52,545 nucleotides of DNA, taken from the NCBI GenBank assembly GCA_031553775.1, contig JAVBLA010000026.1, forward strand, positions 1-52,545, in the 5' to 3' direction. The notes beneath the pieces are model-generated. The model ran no database searches and was not told where the DNA came from. It saw nothing but the letters and a program-made list of their open reading frames with translations. This DNA is from JAISFI01 sp031553775. Lineage in GTDB: Bacteria; Bacteroidota; Bacteroidia; Bacteroidales; Azobacteroidaceae. Of the stretch, positions 15,798 through 24,800 are shown piece by piece. Position 1 is the first letter of the stretch, and the number at the start of each line of letters is the position of its first letter. Both the position numbers and the translations under genes were made by a program.

Positions 15798-16535
15798 CTA
15801 CAGCCTGGGTACCCGCATGTCATATATCCATTGCCTGGTAGCATATTTCCCTGATTTTAATTCCTCGATGGAAGAGATATCGTTACTATTGAGTAAATAC
15901 GTTTTATCAGTACGGTCTTTTCCGGAGAAATATTCAAATACTTTCTTTTCAAATGCACTAAGAGAAAACGGTTTTTCCAAAAATCCGGATATATTATTTA
16001 CCGGACTTCTTACTGATTTTACCCATTTTTTCTGGTTTTCAATACTTGTATCCGTTTCAACATCCAATGCTCCTGTAAGCATCTCTATATCGGAAGTATA
16101 AAGAAGAGTTGCATGGTACATGACCCTTTGCCTGAAAATGTATTGCGCACTTCCGGAAATTTTCAATCCCCGGCAGGAAATACTGTTCCTTTCATCAACT
16201 TCCGCCGGAATTTCCAATGTTTGCAGGAAATCAAGTATCCTGCTGGAATACAGGCTGAAACGGGGAGTATCGGTGTTTTCTATAAAGACCAGATTGAGAT
16301 TCCCCTGATCGTGGAAAACACTTCCTCCACCGGAAATTCTCCGGGCTATCCCGATGTTGTTTTTTATTACAAAATCGAGGTTGACTTCAGCAAGTACGTC
16401 CTGGTATCTTCCGACTACCACAGACGGTTCGTCCCGATACAACATGAAAATATCTTCCGAAAAATGCTTCAGAAAATATTCCTCGGCTGCCAGGTTGGAA
16501 AAGATGTCTGTATATGGGCTACGAATAGAAAGCAT
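15798..16535 (-). CDS. lplA: Lipoate-protein ligase A
   Basis: The protein has 245 residues from the ATG at 16535, four bases after the lpdA stop. It attaches lipoate, via lipoyl-AMP, to E2 or glycine-cleavage H protein. The family motif RRISGGGSVFHDQGNLN lies near residue 80 and the adenylate-binding lysine is in GLKISGSAQ near 130. It is shorter than E. coli LplA (about 337 residues) and has only a compact C-terminal extension, so it may need a partner domain or be a short-form ligase. Its place between E3 and E2 ties lipoylation to assembly of the complex. An upstream in-frame ATG (16646) lies inside lpdA and gives a non-homologous extension. Confidence 0.88.
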   Translation of the reverse strand: MLSIRSPYTDIFSNLAAEEYFLKHFSEDIFMLYRDEPSVVVGRYQDVLAEVNLDFVIKNNIGIARRISGGGSVFHDQGNLNLVFIENTDTPRFSLYSSRILDFLQTLEIPAEVDERNSISCRGLKISGSAQYIFRQRVMYHATLLYTSDIEMLTGALDVETDTSIENQKKWVKSVRSPVNNISGFLEKPFSLSAFEKKVFEYFSGKDRTDKTYLLNSNDISSIEELKSGKYATRQWIYDMRVPRL

Positions 16536-16539
16536 GGTT

Positions 16540-17889
16540 TTATATGAAAAGAATTTCCCTGATAATTTCCCCGGTAGTAGGGTGGGGGAATACCTGTTTC
16601 CGGAAATCTTCCACCGTATATCCTTTGTCGATAGCAATACCGGCAATCAGGATCAATTCGGATGCCGGATTCCCGAGCATATGGCATCCGATAATCTGAT
16701 CTTCCTGATTGATGATCAGTTTACAAATGCCGTTTTCAGCTTCATTTTCCGCCACAAACCGTCCGGCATATGCCATAGGAAGTTTCAGTACCCGGTAGTT
16801 TTCTCCGGCTGATTGTAATTCTTCTTCTGTTTTTCCTACTCCCGCAATTTCCGGATTAGTATAAACAACCGAAGGAATGGCTTTGTAGCTGATCTTATCG
16901 TCGATACCCAACAGGTGGTTAACGGCAACTTCACCTTCCCGGATAGCTGTATGGGCCAACATGGAAAATCCCGTGATATCTCCGGCTGCATATACACGCG
17001 GATGGGAGGTTTGCATATATTCATTTACCGATACTCCGTTGCGCAGAATCTCCACCCGGATATTTTCCAATCCGAGGTTTTGGGTGATGGCTTTCCGTCC
17101 GGCACTTAACAATATTTGTGCAGTTTCAAGAACGGAGGTTTTCCCTTCTTTTTCGATTGTTACACTGTTTTTGCTGACTTCCGTTACTTTTGTCCCCAGA
17201 TAAAAGCTAATTCCTCTTTTGGTATATTCTTTCCTGAGCATGCCGGACGTTTCATTATCCATGTTTCCCAATATCTCCGGTAACATTTCTATTACGGAAA
17301 CTTTAACACCCATACTGTTGAAAAACGAAGCAAATTCAATCCCGATTACCCCACCGCCGATTATGGCAACAGACTCCGGCATTTTTTCAATTTCCAGAGC
17401 TTCTTTAGACGTCCAGAAACCGGATTCCTGCAAACCTTTGATAGGAGGAACCACTGTTTCCGATCCTGTACAGAGTAATATGTAGCTTACCAGATATTCC
17501 GTATCGTTGCAAAGGATCCGGAATCTGTTTTCCTGTTCTCCGGCGATGAATGCTATCCCCTGGACTATATCGACACCTCCGGCGGTAAGCTTCATCTTCA
17601 CACCTCCCGTCAGTTTTTTTACCACTTTATCTTTTCTGCTCATGATTTTCCGGATATCGAAATCCGGATTGCCATTCACCTGGATACCATATTTGGAAGC
17701 ATTTTTTACCGTATCATATATTTTAGCCGAATAAAGGAGCGTTTTTGTAGGAATACAACCTTCGTTCAGGCATACGCCTCCGATGGCATTTTTTTCAAAA
17801 AGAACAGTGTGAAGCCCGTTTTCAGAAGCCCTTGATGCAGCATTATAACCTGCCGGTCCTCCGCCGATAATTGCTAAATCGTATTGCAT
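16540..17889 (-). CDS. lpdA: Dihydrolipoyl dehydrogenase (E3)
   Basis: The protein has 449 residues. The FAD-binding GGGPAGYNAA is at the start, the redox disulfide CLNEGCIPTK follows at about 41-50, and the NAD-binding GGGVIGIEFASFF is near residue 180. GDITGFSMLAHTA contacts FAD, and the C-terminal active-site region is FPHPTTGEIIRE. It reoxidises dihydrolipoyl-E2 using NAD. It is the first gene of the operon E3-lplA-E2-E1-fldA. The 5' region (17890-18120) holds a promoter, a palindrome and one copy of an intergenic repeat, giving a long untranslated leader. Confidence 0.95.
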   Translation of the reverse strand: MQYDLAIIGGGPAGYNAASRASENGLHTVLFEKNAIGGVCLNEGCIPTKTLLYSAKIYDTVKNASKYGIQVNGNPDFDIRKIMSRKDKVVKKLTGGVKMKLTAGGVDIVQGIAFIAGEQENRFRILCNDTEYLVSYILLCTGSETVVPPIKGLQESGFWTSKEALEIEKMPESVAIIGGGVIGIEFASFFNSMGVKVSVIEMLPEILGNMDNETSGMLRKEYTKRGISFYLGTKVTEVSKNSVTIEKEGKTSVLETAQILLSAGRKAITQNLGLENIRVEILRNGVSVNEYMQTSHPRVYAAGDITGFSMLAHTAIREGEVAVNHLLGIDDKISYKAIPSVVYTNPEIAGVGKTEEELQSAGENYRVLKLPMAYAGRFVAENEAENGICKLIINQEDQIIGCHMLGNPASELILIAGIAIDKGYTVEDFRKQVFPHPTTGEIIREILFI

Positions 17890-17951
17890 GGAACTGATTT
17901 TTATAGTTGTTTGAACAAAACAACCGGGAAGAAGATTTTGTTTAGTTAAAT

Positions 17952-18080
17952 AGTTAAGAGTTGGGATTCTTCGAATCCCGGAATAAAACTCATCTTTAGT
18001 TATTCTTTATAACAAAGAGCAACTTCTCCTGATTTCCGAAATCAATTCTTAACTCTTAATCCTTAATTCTTAACTATTTT
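17952..18080. repeat. Intergenic repeat family, copy A
   Basis: It begins AGTTAAGAGTTGGGATTC, followed by TTCGAATCCC, and ends with AACTCTTAATCC and TTCTTAACT. The ends are inverted relative to each other, and an inner GGATTC-TTC-GAATCC palindrome is present. The same order of words (AAGAGTT, GGATTCTTCGAATCC, AAAGAG, ACTTCTCCT, ATTTC.GAAA, AACTCTTAA) recurs at 40589-40722 and, less completely, at 47957-48062. It lies in the leader of the lpdA operon. The 302-base gap 17890-18191 holds nothing else apart from the palindrome and promoter listed separately. Confidence 0.65.
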
Positions 18081-18098
18081 TAACCGCAGGTTAAAAAT
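18076..18098. promoter_or_regulatory. Perfect 10-bp palindrome near the lpdA promoter (operator-like)
   Basis: Arms ATTTTTAACC (18076-18085) and GGTTAAAAAT (18089-18098) are perfect complements around GCA. The site lies just downstream of the minus-strand -7 element at 18113-18120, where a bound repressor would block the dehydrogenase operon. A transcript hairpin is the alternative. Confidence 0.5.
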
Positions 18099-18112
18099 CT
18101 TCTTCTCTCGAA

Positions 18113-18120
18113 CAAACCTA
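18113..18120 (-). promoter_or_regulatory. -7 element of the lpdA operon
   Basis: The minus strand reads TAGGTTTG (TAnnTTTG). It would give a leader of about 215 bases ahead of lpdA. The -33 element is not clear. Confidence 0.45.
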
Positions 18121-18191
18121 AAAGAAAATTTGTTTCATTTTCAGAATTGATTCAGGTGCCTCAAAGCACTTGGTTATGAAGAGAATGAATT

Positions 18192-18812
18192 ATGGAGGGA
18201 ATAAGAATAATTTTACACCAATATCCTGAATTAGCTATCTTTATCACCCTGGCTCTGGGGTTTGCATTAGGTAAGATAAAAATAGGAAATTTTTGTTTGG
18301 GTCCTGTTACCGGTATCTTGTTAATGTGCGTGTTGATCGGCCAATGGGACATTCATATTTCACCTGCAGTCAAGTCTGCTTTTTTTCTCATTTTTCTTTT
18401 CGCAGTAGGTTATGGTGTTGGTCCTCAATTTATACACGGCTTTAAAAAAGAGGGTTTACCGCAGATTGCTTTTACTTTCATTGTTTACATAATTTGTTTA
18501 TTGGTTTCCTGGACGGGTAAATCTATCTCTGGATTCGACGTAGGGACCGTTGCCGCGTTATTGGCCGGGGCCAACGCCATTTCTGCTGTGATCGTAGTAT
18601 CTTCCTATATAACCGGACAGTTATCTGCCTATAGAGAGAAAAAACGACTGGGAGCATGCGCCGGCTCCGATATTACAGCTACTTCCTTAGGCGCCATACA
18701 AGATGTTACCCAAAGCCGTATTCCGGCACTTTCCTATACAGTCACTTATGCCGTAGGAAACACCCTCCTGATCATCTGGGGAGTAGTTATTGTACTACTC
18801 ATGAGCGGATAA
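18192..18812 (+). CDS. Half-length AspT/YidE-type transporter
   Basis: The protein has 206 residues with about six hydrophobic segments and one hydrophilic loop (about 145-165, including REKKRLGACAGSDITATSLG). It resembles one AspT-Asp-Al_ex-type membrane domain (FITLALGFALGKIKIGNFCL at the start, later VAALLAGANAISAVIVVSSY). Known AspT aspartate:alanine antiporters are about 540 residues with two such domains flanking TrkA_C domains. Here only one domain exists, and no continuation is visible in any frame before the next gene. The neighbour is an aspartate 4-decarboxylase, as in the aspT/asd operon, so aspartate/alanine exchange is a reasonable role. It may work as a homodimer, or be a truncated remnant. 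Confidence 0.75.
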   Translation: MEGIRIILHQYPELAIFITLALGFALGKIKIGNFCLGPVTGILLMCVLIGQWDIHISPAVKSAFFLIFLFAVGYGVGPQFIHGFKKEGLPQIAFTFIVYIICLLVSWTGKSISGFDVGTVAALLAGANAISAVIVVSSYITGQLSAYREKKRLGACAGSDITATSLGAIQDVTQSRIPALSYTVTYAVGNTLLIIWGVVIVLLMSG

Positions 18813-18855
18813 AATCATTATTATAATATATACAACCAAAATGAAGACCTTACAA

Positions 18856-18897
18856 AAGAATAAGAAGATAAGCAATAATTCTTCATTCTTTATTCTT
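18856..18897. repeat. Imperfect inverted repeat before the decarboxylase
   Basis: AAGAATAAGAAGATAAG (18856-18872) is mirrored by CTTCATTCTTTATTCTT (18881-18897). It is a low-complexity hairpin of the same style as other intergenic repeats in the window. Confidence 0.4.
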
Positions 18898-18915
18898 CAT
18901 TAAAAAAAGTTTACT

Positions 18916-20541
18916 ATGAAAACAAATCGTAAAAAAGAACGCAAACTGGAGCGGTTAAGTCCTTTTGAGTTAAAAAATAACCTGATTGCCCTGGCTTCCG
19001 AGATTCATCATCATTCGTCGCGGATCATGCTGAATGCAGGAAGAGGAAATCCGAACTGGACAGCAATTCCTCCCCGGGAAGCGTTCCTTACTTTGAGTTT
19101 ATTCGGAATCGAAGAGTGCAAGAGGGTGAAAAACAACGAGTCAGGAAGGGCTGGAATTCCTGAAAAAAAAGGTATTGGAGAACGACTGGAAACTTTTTTA
19201 AACGTAAATCCTGATTTACCCGGAATAAAATTACTAAAAAGTATTTATCAGTATGGTTTGGATATTCATTATTTTGATGCCGATGAATGGGCTTTGGAAC
19301 TGGCCGAGGGAGTCATCGGTGATCAATACCCTTTTCCGGTCAGGATGTTACAACATACAGAAAAAATCGTTCATGATTACCTGATGCAGGAAATGTGCCG
19401 GGAACCTCTTTTTCCCGGTCACAAAAAATATGATCTTTTTGCAACAGAAGGAGGTACGGCGGCTATTTGTTATTTGTTCAATTCGTTGGTGGAAAACGAT
19501 TTATTAAAAAAAGGAGATACCATCGCATTAGGAACTCCAGCTTTTACCCCTTATCTGGAGATTCCTGAACTGGAGCGCTATGAATTTAATGTGTTGCATA
19601 TCGACGGTTCTGCAAAAAATGCAAATGGAGAAGCCACATTCCAATATCCTGAAAAGGAATTGGATAAACTCAAAGATTCATCGGTCAAATGCTTTTTTAT
19701 TATTAATCCGAGTAATCCGACGTCGGTAGCTATGGATAAAAAAAGTATAGAGTATCTGCTAAATATCGTAAATACGTATAATCCTGAATTAATGATTATT
19801 ACGGATGACGCTTATGGTACTTTCATCCAGGATTTTCAATCTTTAATTGCATACCTTCCGAGAAATACGATCTGCGTATATTCTTTTTCAAAATATTTCG
19901 GGGCTACAGGTTGGCGACTGGGTGTTATTGCTTTGCATGAAGATAATATATACGACGAGATGTTATCCCGTTTGCCGGAAAAAAGTCAGGAGCATATCAA
20001 AAAAATGTATAACTCGCTGACTTTATATCCACTGCAACTGAAATTTATCGATCGCCTGGTAGCCGATAGCCGGCAGGTAGCGCTAAACCATACCGCCGGT
20101 TTGTCGTTGCCACAGCAGATCCAGATGCTGTTGTTTGCCGCATTTGCCCTGCTGGATAAAGATAATCTCTATAAAAAATCATGTATCCGGCTGATCAATA
20201 AGCGTTATCACTTATTTTGGGATGGCTTGAACCTTCCTGTTCTTCCGGATCCGAGCCGGGCAGGATATTATTGCGAGTTCGACGTAATGGAGTGGGCGAT
20301 CTGTCATTATGGAAAAAAGTTTGGAGATTATATGAAGAAAAATTATGAGCCCGTAGATATTCTATTCCGTCTGGCAGATGAAACATCCATCGTTCTACTG
20401 AATGGAGGTGGATTCGGAGGCCCCGAATGGTCGGTGCGAATTTCGCTGGCTAATCTGGAAGATGAAAGCTACCGGACAGTCGGTAAAGCTTTACATAAGA
20501 TTATGAATGAATATGCCGAAAGCTGGTCCGGGAGAAAGTAA
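18916..20541 (+). CDS. asdA: PLP-dependent aspartate 4-decarboxylase
   Basis: The protein has 541 residues, the length of the large aspartate 4-decarboxylase/aminotransferase family (fold type I). It converts aspartate to alanine plus CO2. The cofactor region includes FATEGGTAAICYLFNSLV (glycine-rich cofactor loop), FFIINPSNPTS (aspartate-aminotransferase-like NPxNPT), ITDDAYGTF, and the Schiff-base lysine in SFSKYFGATGWRLG. The C-terminal domain ends with a VRISLANL arginine motif for substrate carboxylate binding. Beside the AspT-like gene at 18192 it would form the aspartate-alanine decarboxylation/antiport cycle that helps pH control and generates proton motive force. It is separated from that gene by about 100 bases containing an inverted repeat. 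Confidence 0.92.
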   Translation: MKTNRKKERKLERLSPFELKNNLIALASEIHHHSSRIMLNAGRGNPNWTAIPPREAFLTLSLFGIEECKRVKNNESGRAGIPEKKGIGERLETFLNVNPDLPGIKLLKSIYQYGLDIHYFDADEWALELAEGVIGDQYPFPVRMLQHTEKIVHDYLMQEMCREPLFPGHKKYDLFATEGGTAAICYLFNSLVENDLLKKGDTIALGTPAFTPYLEIPELERYEFNVLHIDGSAKNANGEATFQYPEKELDKLKDSSVKCFFIINPSNPTSVAMDKKSIEYLLNIVNTYNPELMIITDDAYGTFIQDFQSLIAYLPRNTICVYSFSKYFGATGWRLGVIALHEDNIYDEMLSRLPEKSQEHIKKMYNSLTLYPLQLKFIDRLVADSRQVALNHTAGLSLPQQIQMLLFAAFALLDKDNLYKKSCIRLINKRYHLFWDGLNLPVLPDPSRAGYYCEFDVMEWAICHYGKKFGDYMKKNYEPVDILFRLADETSIVLLNGGGFGGPEWSVRISLANLEDESYRTVGKALHKIMNEYAESWSGRK

Positions 20542-20595
20542 CTCACTAAAATACTCAAAACAATATATAATTTTCAATTTTTAAAATACAAAAGT

Positions 20596-21060
20596 ATGAA
20601 AAACGTTTTTTTAATGGCCACTTGTGCCTTTTTAGCAGCTTTACTGCTGATTGATTGTAAAAATAAAAAAAAGAACGACCTGGAAGAAGATGTGATTGTA
20701 ACAGTCGATTCTGTGTGGATCAATGAGTACAAAGGTGTGGTTATGTGTGCAGATTGTCCCGGTATCAATACAACCTTGAAACTGACTTGGGCCAAATCCG
20801 GTAATGATGAAAATACATATACCCTGACGGAAGAATATATTGACAGGGACACTATTCATTTGACGGGAAAATTTAATACGGAACGTGGTTTCGGGGATGA
20901 TGACGATGCAACTGTGGTGATACTGGATTATGATAAGCCGTTAAACGAACAGAAATATTATGTCTGGTTTAGCAAAAATCCTAAAATGGTATATGTTTTA
21001 AGTCCTCAGAAGGAAATGATTAGTGATTCAGTAAACTATACCCTAATATTGGTGGAGTAA
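20596..21060 (+). CDS. NlpE-like lipoprotein
   Basis: The protein has 154 residues. A lipoprotein signal ends at LLLIDC. The motif YKGVVMCADCPGINTTLKL (about 46-64) matches the NlpE N-terminal domain with its CxxC pair. In E. coli NlpE is an outer-membrane lipoprotein that signals surface contact and copper stress to Cpx. No Cpx system is visible here, so only the domain is claimed. Residues 96-100 are strongly acidic (DDDDA). A strong terminator follows at 21110. Confidence 0.82.
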   Translation: MKNVFLMATCAFLAALLLIDCKNKKKNDLEEDVIVTVDSVWINEYKGVVMCADCPGINTTLKLTWAKSGNDENTYTLTEEYIDRDTIHLTGKFNTERGFGDDDDATVVILDYDKPLNEQKYYVWFSKNPKMVYVLSPQKEMISDSVNYTLILVE

Positions 21061-21109
21061 ATTGTTGGAATATCTGCCTCCTCACATCCTGATATATATT
21101 GCTTTTATC

Positions 21110-21146
21110 AAAGACCTGGTAATTTAAAATTATCAGGTCTTTTTTG
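21110..21146 (+). terminator. Rho-independent terminator after the NlpE-like gene
   Basis: AAAGACCTGGTAATTT (21110-21125) pairs with AAATTATCAGGTCTTT (21127-21142), with one G-T pair in 16 positions, and is followed by a T-run. The inner bases will open to form the loop. Confidence 0.85.
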
Positions 21147-21492
21147 TATTTGTAAACTGTGGCATATTATTTGTTATATCTAAAATATTGTGTATAAAAT
21201 ACACATTAATACAAAAAAAATTGTTAGATTATTAATTATCTCACGTACAATGGATATCGCATATAAAATGGATACATTCAGAACCGGGAAAGTACAGGAT
21301 ATTTTCCCCACATTTACCGATTTTTGGAAATCCCGGTTGATTGAAACCGGCAAGAAATATAAAAAGAGAGGTCTTTCCGGAAGTTGGCTTCAGTTTGTTT
21401 CAAGTGAAACAAATTTTGAAAAATGAACAAAACAAAAAACACATTGTTATTTTCTATACATAATAGTATTATCATCTCTATTATAATTAATT
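21147..21492. other. Intergenic stretch with one doubtful ORF
   Basis: A plus-strand frame at 21190-21426 would give 78 residues (DTFRTGKVQDIFPTFTDFWK in the middle). It has no recognised domain, no good promoter, and AT-rich surroundings, so I do not call it a gene. The rest is AT-rich leader sequence for the gene at 21493. Confidence 0.4.
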
Positions 21493-21879
21493 ATGCACTT
21501 TCCGAAGCTTATATTGTTTTTAACAATATTCGTTAATGTCTATTTTACGACACTTGCTTCAGATTCACAAAAAGTTCTGTACGACATTAACGAAAGGCCT
21601 CATGCGCTTATCGATCTCAAAGAAAACACCCATACGGATATATCATTTAAAATTTCTGATCAGGACGATTTTGTTCAGTATAAAGCAGGTGAATTAGGGC
21701 CTGTTTATCAGGAAAATGTTTCAGATGAATATGATCCGGATGAAGGAGGAGATCCTATAGGTGTAATTCCGGTTGAAGATAGTCTTTTTTTCTGGATATT
21801 TGCCGGATTGATTTATGTCATTCATAAAAAAAGAGTTTTTAAAAAACTTAAAGTAACAGATAAAATAAACAATAAATGA
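21493..21879 (+). CDS. Small exported membrane-anchored protein, partner of the T9SS cargo gene
   Basis: The protein has 128 residues: an N-terminal signal peptide (LILFLTIFVNVYFTTLAS), a polar acidic middle, then GGDPIGVIPVEDS followed by one transmembrane segment (LFFWIFAGLIYVI) and a basic tail (HKKRVFKKLK). The proline/glycine motif, one helix and basic end resemble short C-terminal tails that occur in Bacteroidetes genes next to large surface proteins. The order of tripartite tail features also recalls sortase/exosortase signals, but no processing enzyme is seen here. Its TGA overlaps the ATG of the 1359-residue gene (ATGA, 21876-21879), so the two are coupled. Function unknown. Confidence 0.65.
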   Translation: MHFPKLILFLTIFVNVYFTTLASDSQKVLYDINERPHALIDLKENTHTDISFKISDQDDFVQYKAGELGPVYQENVSDEYDPDEGGDPIGVIPVEDSLFFWIFAGLIYVIHKKRVFKKLKVTDKINNK

Positions 21880-24800
21880 AAACTTTTTTATTGCTGGTTA
21901 TTAGTTTTCTATCGATTTATGCGGCGCAGGCCCAGACCTATTCGGTTACGGTTACTCCCGCTACCTGTCCCGCTAACGGAAGCATAACCATCCAGGTAAC
22001 CGATCCTCCAGGAGAAATACTTTCTTATACCCTGGTCTATCCGGATGATAATGAAACTCCGGCAGAGTCTACCGGTTTTTTCTCGAATCTGGAACCTGGC
22101 ACTTATGTAGCCAGAGTCTACAATGAAGCATCCGTAATATATGAAGAATCAGTTCAGATTTTGGCTCAGTATGTTCTTAATCCTCCAAGAATTACGGGAT
22201 TTTCGGTTTCTTCAGCTTTTTCCTGTTCCGGACAACCTGCCGGCAATACAGGTGGCATTTCTTTAAATATATCGTCCTCTGAAGGGAGTTTTCCTTTACA
22301 GATGTACTTGTATAATGGAGCCACATATAGTGGAAGCAATACGCTTTCCGCCCAGATAAGAATTCCGTCGGGTATTTCGTTTGCCAATTTCAGAAATTTA
22401 GCGCCTGGCAGTTATTGTGTGGTTTTAACCGATACTTGTGGTCGTTCCGTTATACAGAATAACCTGGTGGTAAGTACTCAGAATATTTCGTATACGATCT
22501 TTGTGTCGAATACAACAAGTGTTCAACCATTTCTCAAGGTAGACGGAAATTGCCAGAATTACCTGTTGGACCCTCTTCAAAATCTGACTATTTCTACGAA
22601 CGGTTTCAGTATATCATCATTGGAGTATCGGATCGAATGGCCGGCGGGAGACACTACCGGATTTAAGAATTATTTTGACAGGACCCAAATCTCTCTTCCG
22701 TTAGATTATACCACATGGGATAATACACTGAAGGTTTTTTTCAAAAATCCCTGCGATCCTTCGAAAATGATCGGACCCTATACGATGAAATTATATACCC
22801 CGGGAACACCGACTTCCTATCCGGATTATCTTCCGGTAGATGTGTTGGTCAGGGATTTACCGGATAGAAATCTATGCGATGTTTCCGGAAAGGCTTATAT
22901 ATTACCGTTTATCAGCCAGTCTAATAATACCAGGACTTGTTTTCCTGTGACTGTAATTGTTACTTCTTCCGATGATCCGAACTTTGGCGGGCCAAAAACA
23001 TATACCTGGACCAGCTTTACTCAAAACAACTACCCGTCGGTCAGTACAACGGATTCCAGTATCAAGGGAATCGAAGTCACCGCCGGATATCACTACAAAT
23101 GTGTATTTACAGATGCAAAATCCAATCATCCGCAAACCAATACCATCGACAGATATGTCGATTCCTCACAGTATGGCCTAAAGCCTAAGATCACGGTTAT
23201 TCCGACAGAAGATCCGGCGCATATCGGTAAAGGCCGGTTCTATGTCGTATCATCGGAACTTCAGGCTTCCGCAACTTATCCTATAACAATCCAAACGTTA
23301 TCCGGACCGGCCGGGTATACGCCATTTTCCATGCAATTTCTTCAAAAACCGACAACAACTAATTATACGCTCTCTACCAACCAACCGGTAGGAGATTATC
23401 GCATCAGAGTGGCCGTGGGAACCTGTAGAAGCGATACGGTATTGGTTCCGTTGAATACTTATATTCCGGCCCCGGATAATGTTTCTCTCAGTTACAATTC
23501 ATCTGCTACCTGTAATAGCTTTAATTTATTCCTGACAACTTCTTTTGCTTCCGCACCTAATCCGGTGCCTTTCAATAGAAATCTGCTGTATGCGGCTTTT
23601 ACCCAGGTTCCTACAGGTTCGACGATTGTGAGGGATAATAAATTTCAATTGGTTTATAATTCTACCGGCAATTCTTTTACTTCAAACTCCAATCTCTTTT
23701 TAAATCAGCCATCTGGAACTTATGTCTTTCAAGTATATTACCAGGATTTTCTAAATGGAATTGCCTATGTACAGCTACTCCAGAATCCGTTAAGTACTCT
23801 TGTATTCAATTCCTTACCGTTAGTCGACGTAGCGAGCTCCGGCGGAACCATTTGCCGGGGAAATACAACCGGAACATTGTTTGTGTCTGTCTCGGGAGGT
23901 GGAAGTCAGAAAAAATATGCCATTAAACCGAGCGGCTCATCTGCTTACGGTACAGAGCAAACCTCCAATCAATTTACAGGTTTACAAGAGGGGAAATATA
24001 TGGTACGGATCAACGACGGTTGTAACCTGGTGGAACAGGAATTAGAGATGATCAGTATTGCAGGAGGGAATGTTATCGACGGACCGGATGCTTTGTGTAT
24101 CAATGAGACCGGATTGTTGGCAACAGTTCCCGTGGGACCCGTCAATTCTATTACATGGACATTACCCAACCAAACTACCCAGGCTGGTTCTAGCTTAAGT
24201 ATTTTTCAATCGTTGCCGGGAACCTATGTGTATAAAGTCGATATTTCGACTAAAAGCGGCTGTATTCTTTCCAACCAGAAAAATGTCTATGTATCTCCCG
24301 ATGCGAGTATATGGACAGGAACTGCTTCTACAGCTTGGAACGACCCTTCCAACTGGGATAATCAATTAGTGCCGGGCGCTTGTACATTTGTCACTATTCC
24401 TGTTAATGCACCAAACTATCCGGATCTGACCGCGGAAATGACTGCGGTTTGCGATACGATACTCTTTCAATCCGGAGGAGAAGTGGCTAAGACGAATTAT
24501 CTTACGTACAATGGAGCCAAAGTCGAACTGAAACTGAACGGACAACGCTGGTATATGATTGCATCGCCTTTGTATTACATGTATAGCGGTGACTTCTGGA
24601 TTGCTCCATTCAATGTCCAGCCGGGTGATCCTGCTTATACACGTGTATCTCCAAAAGTATTTATGCGGCAGTACCAGGCATCAACGACTACTGTCGGCGG
24701 CATTCAGGCCGATGCCAATATCTGGTCGCTCCCTTATAATGATATGAATATAGAGCTGCCAGGCGGGAAGGGTTATTCCACCTGGGTATCTGTTGCTTCT

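Noticed and set aside
21190..21426. 78-codon plus-strand ORF before the T9SS partner gene
   Set aside because: No promoter, domain or supporting spacing; AT-rich context makes chance likely.
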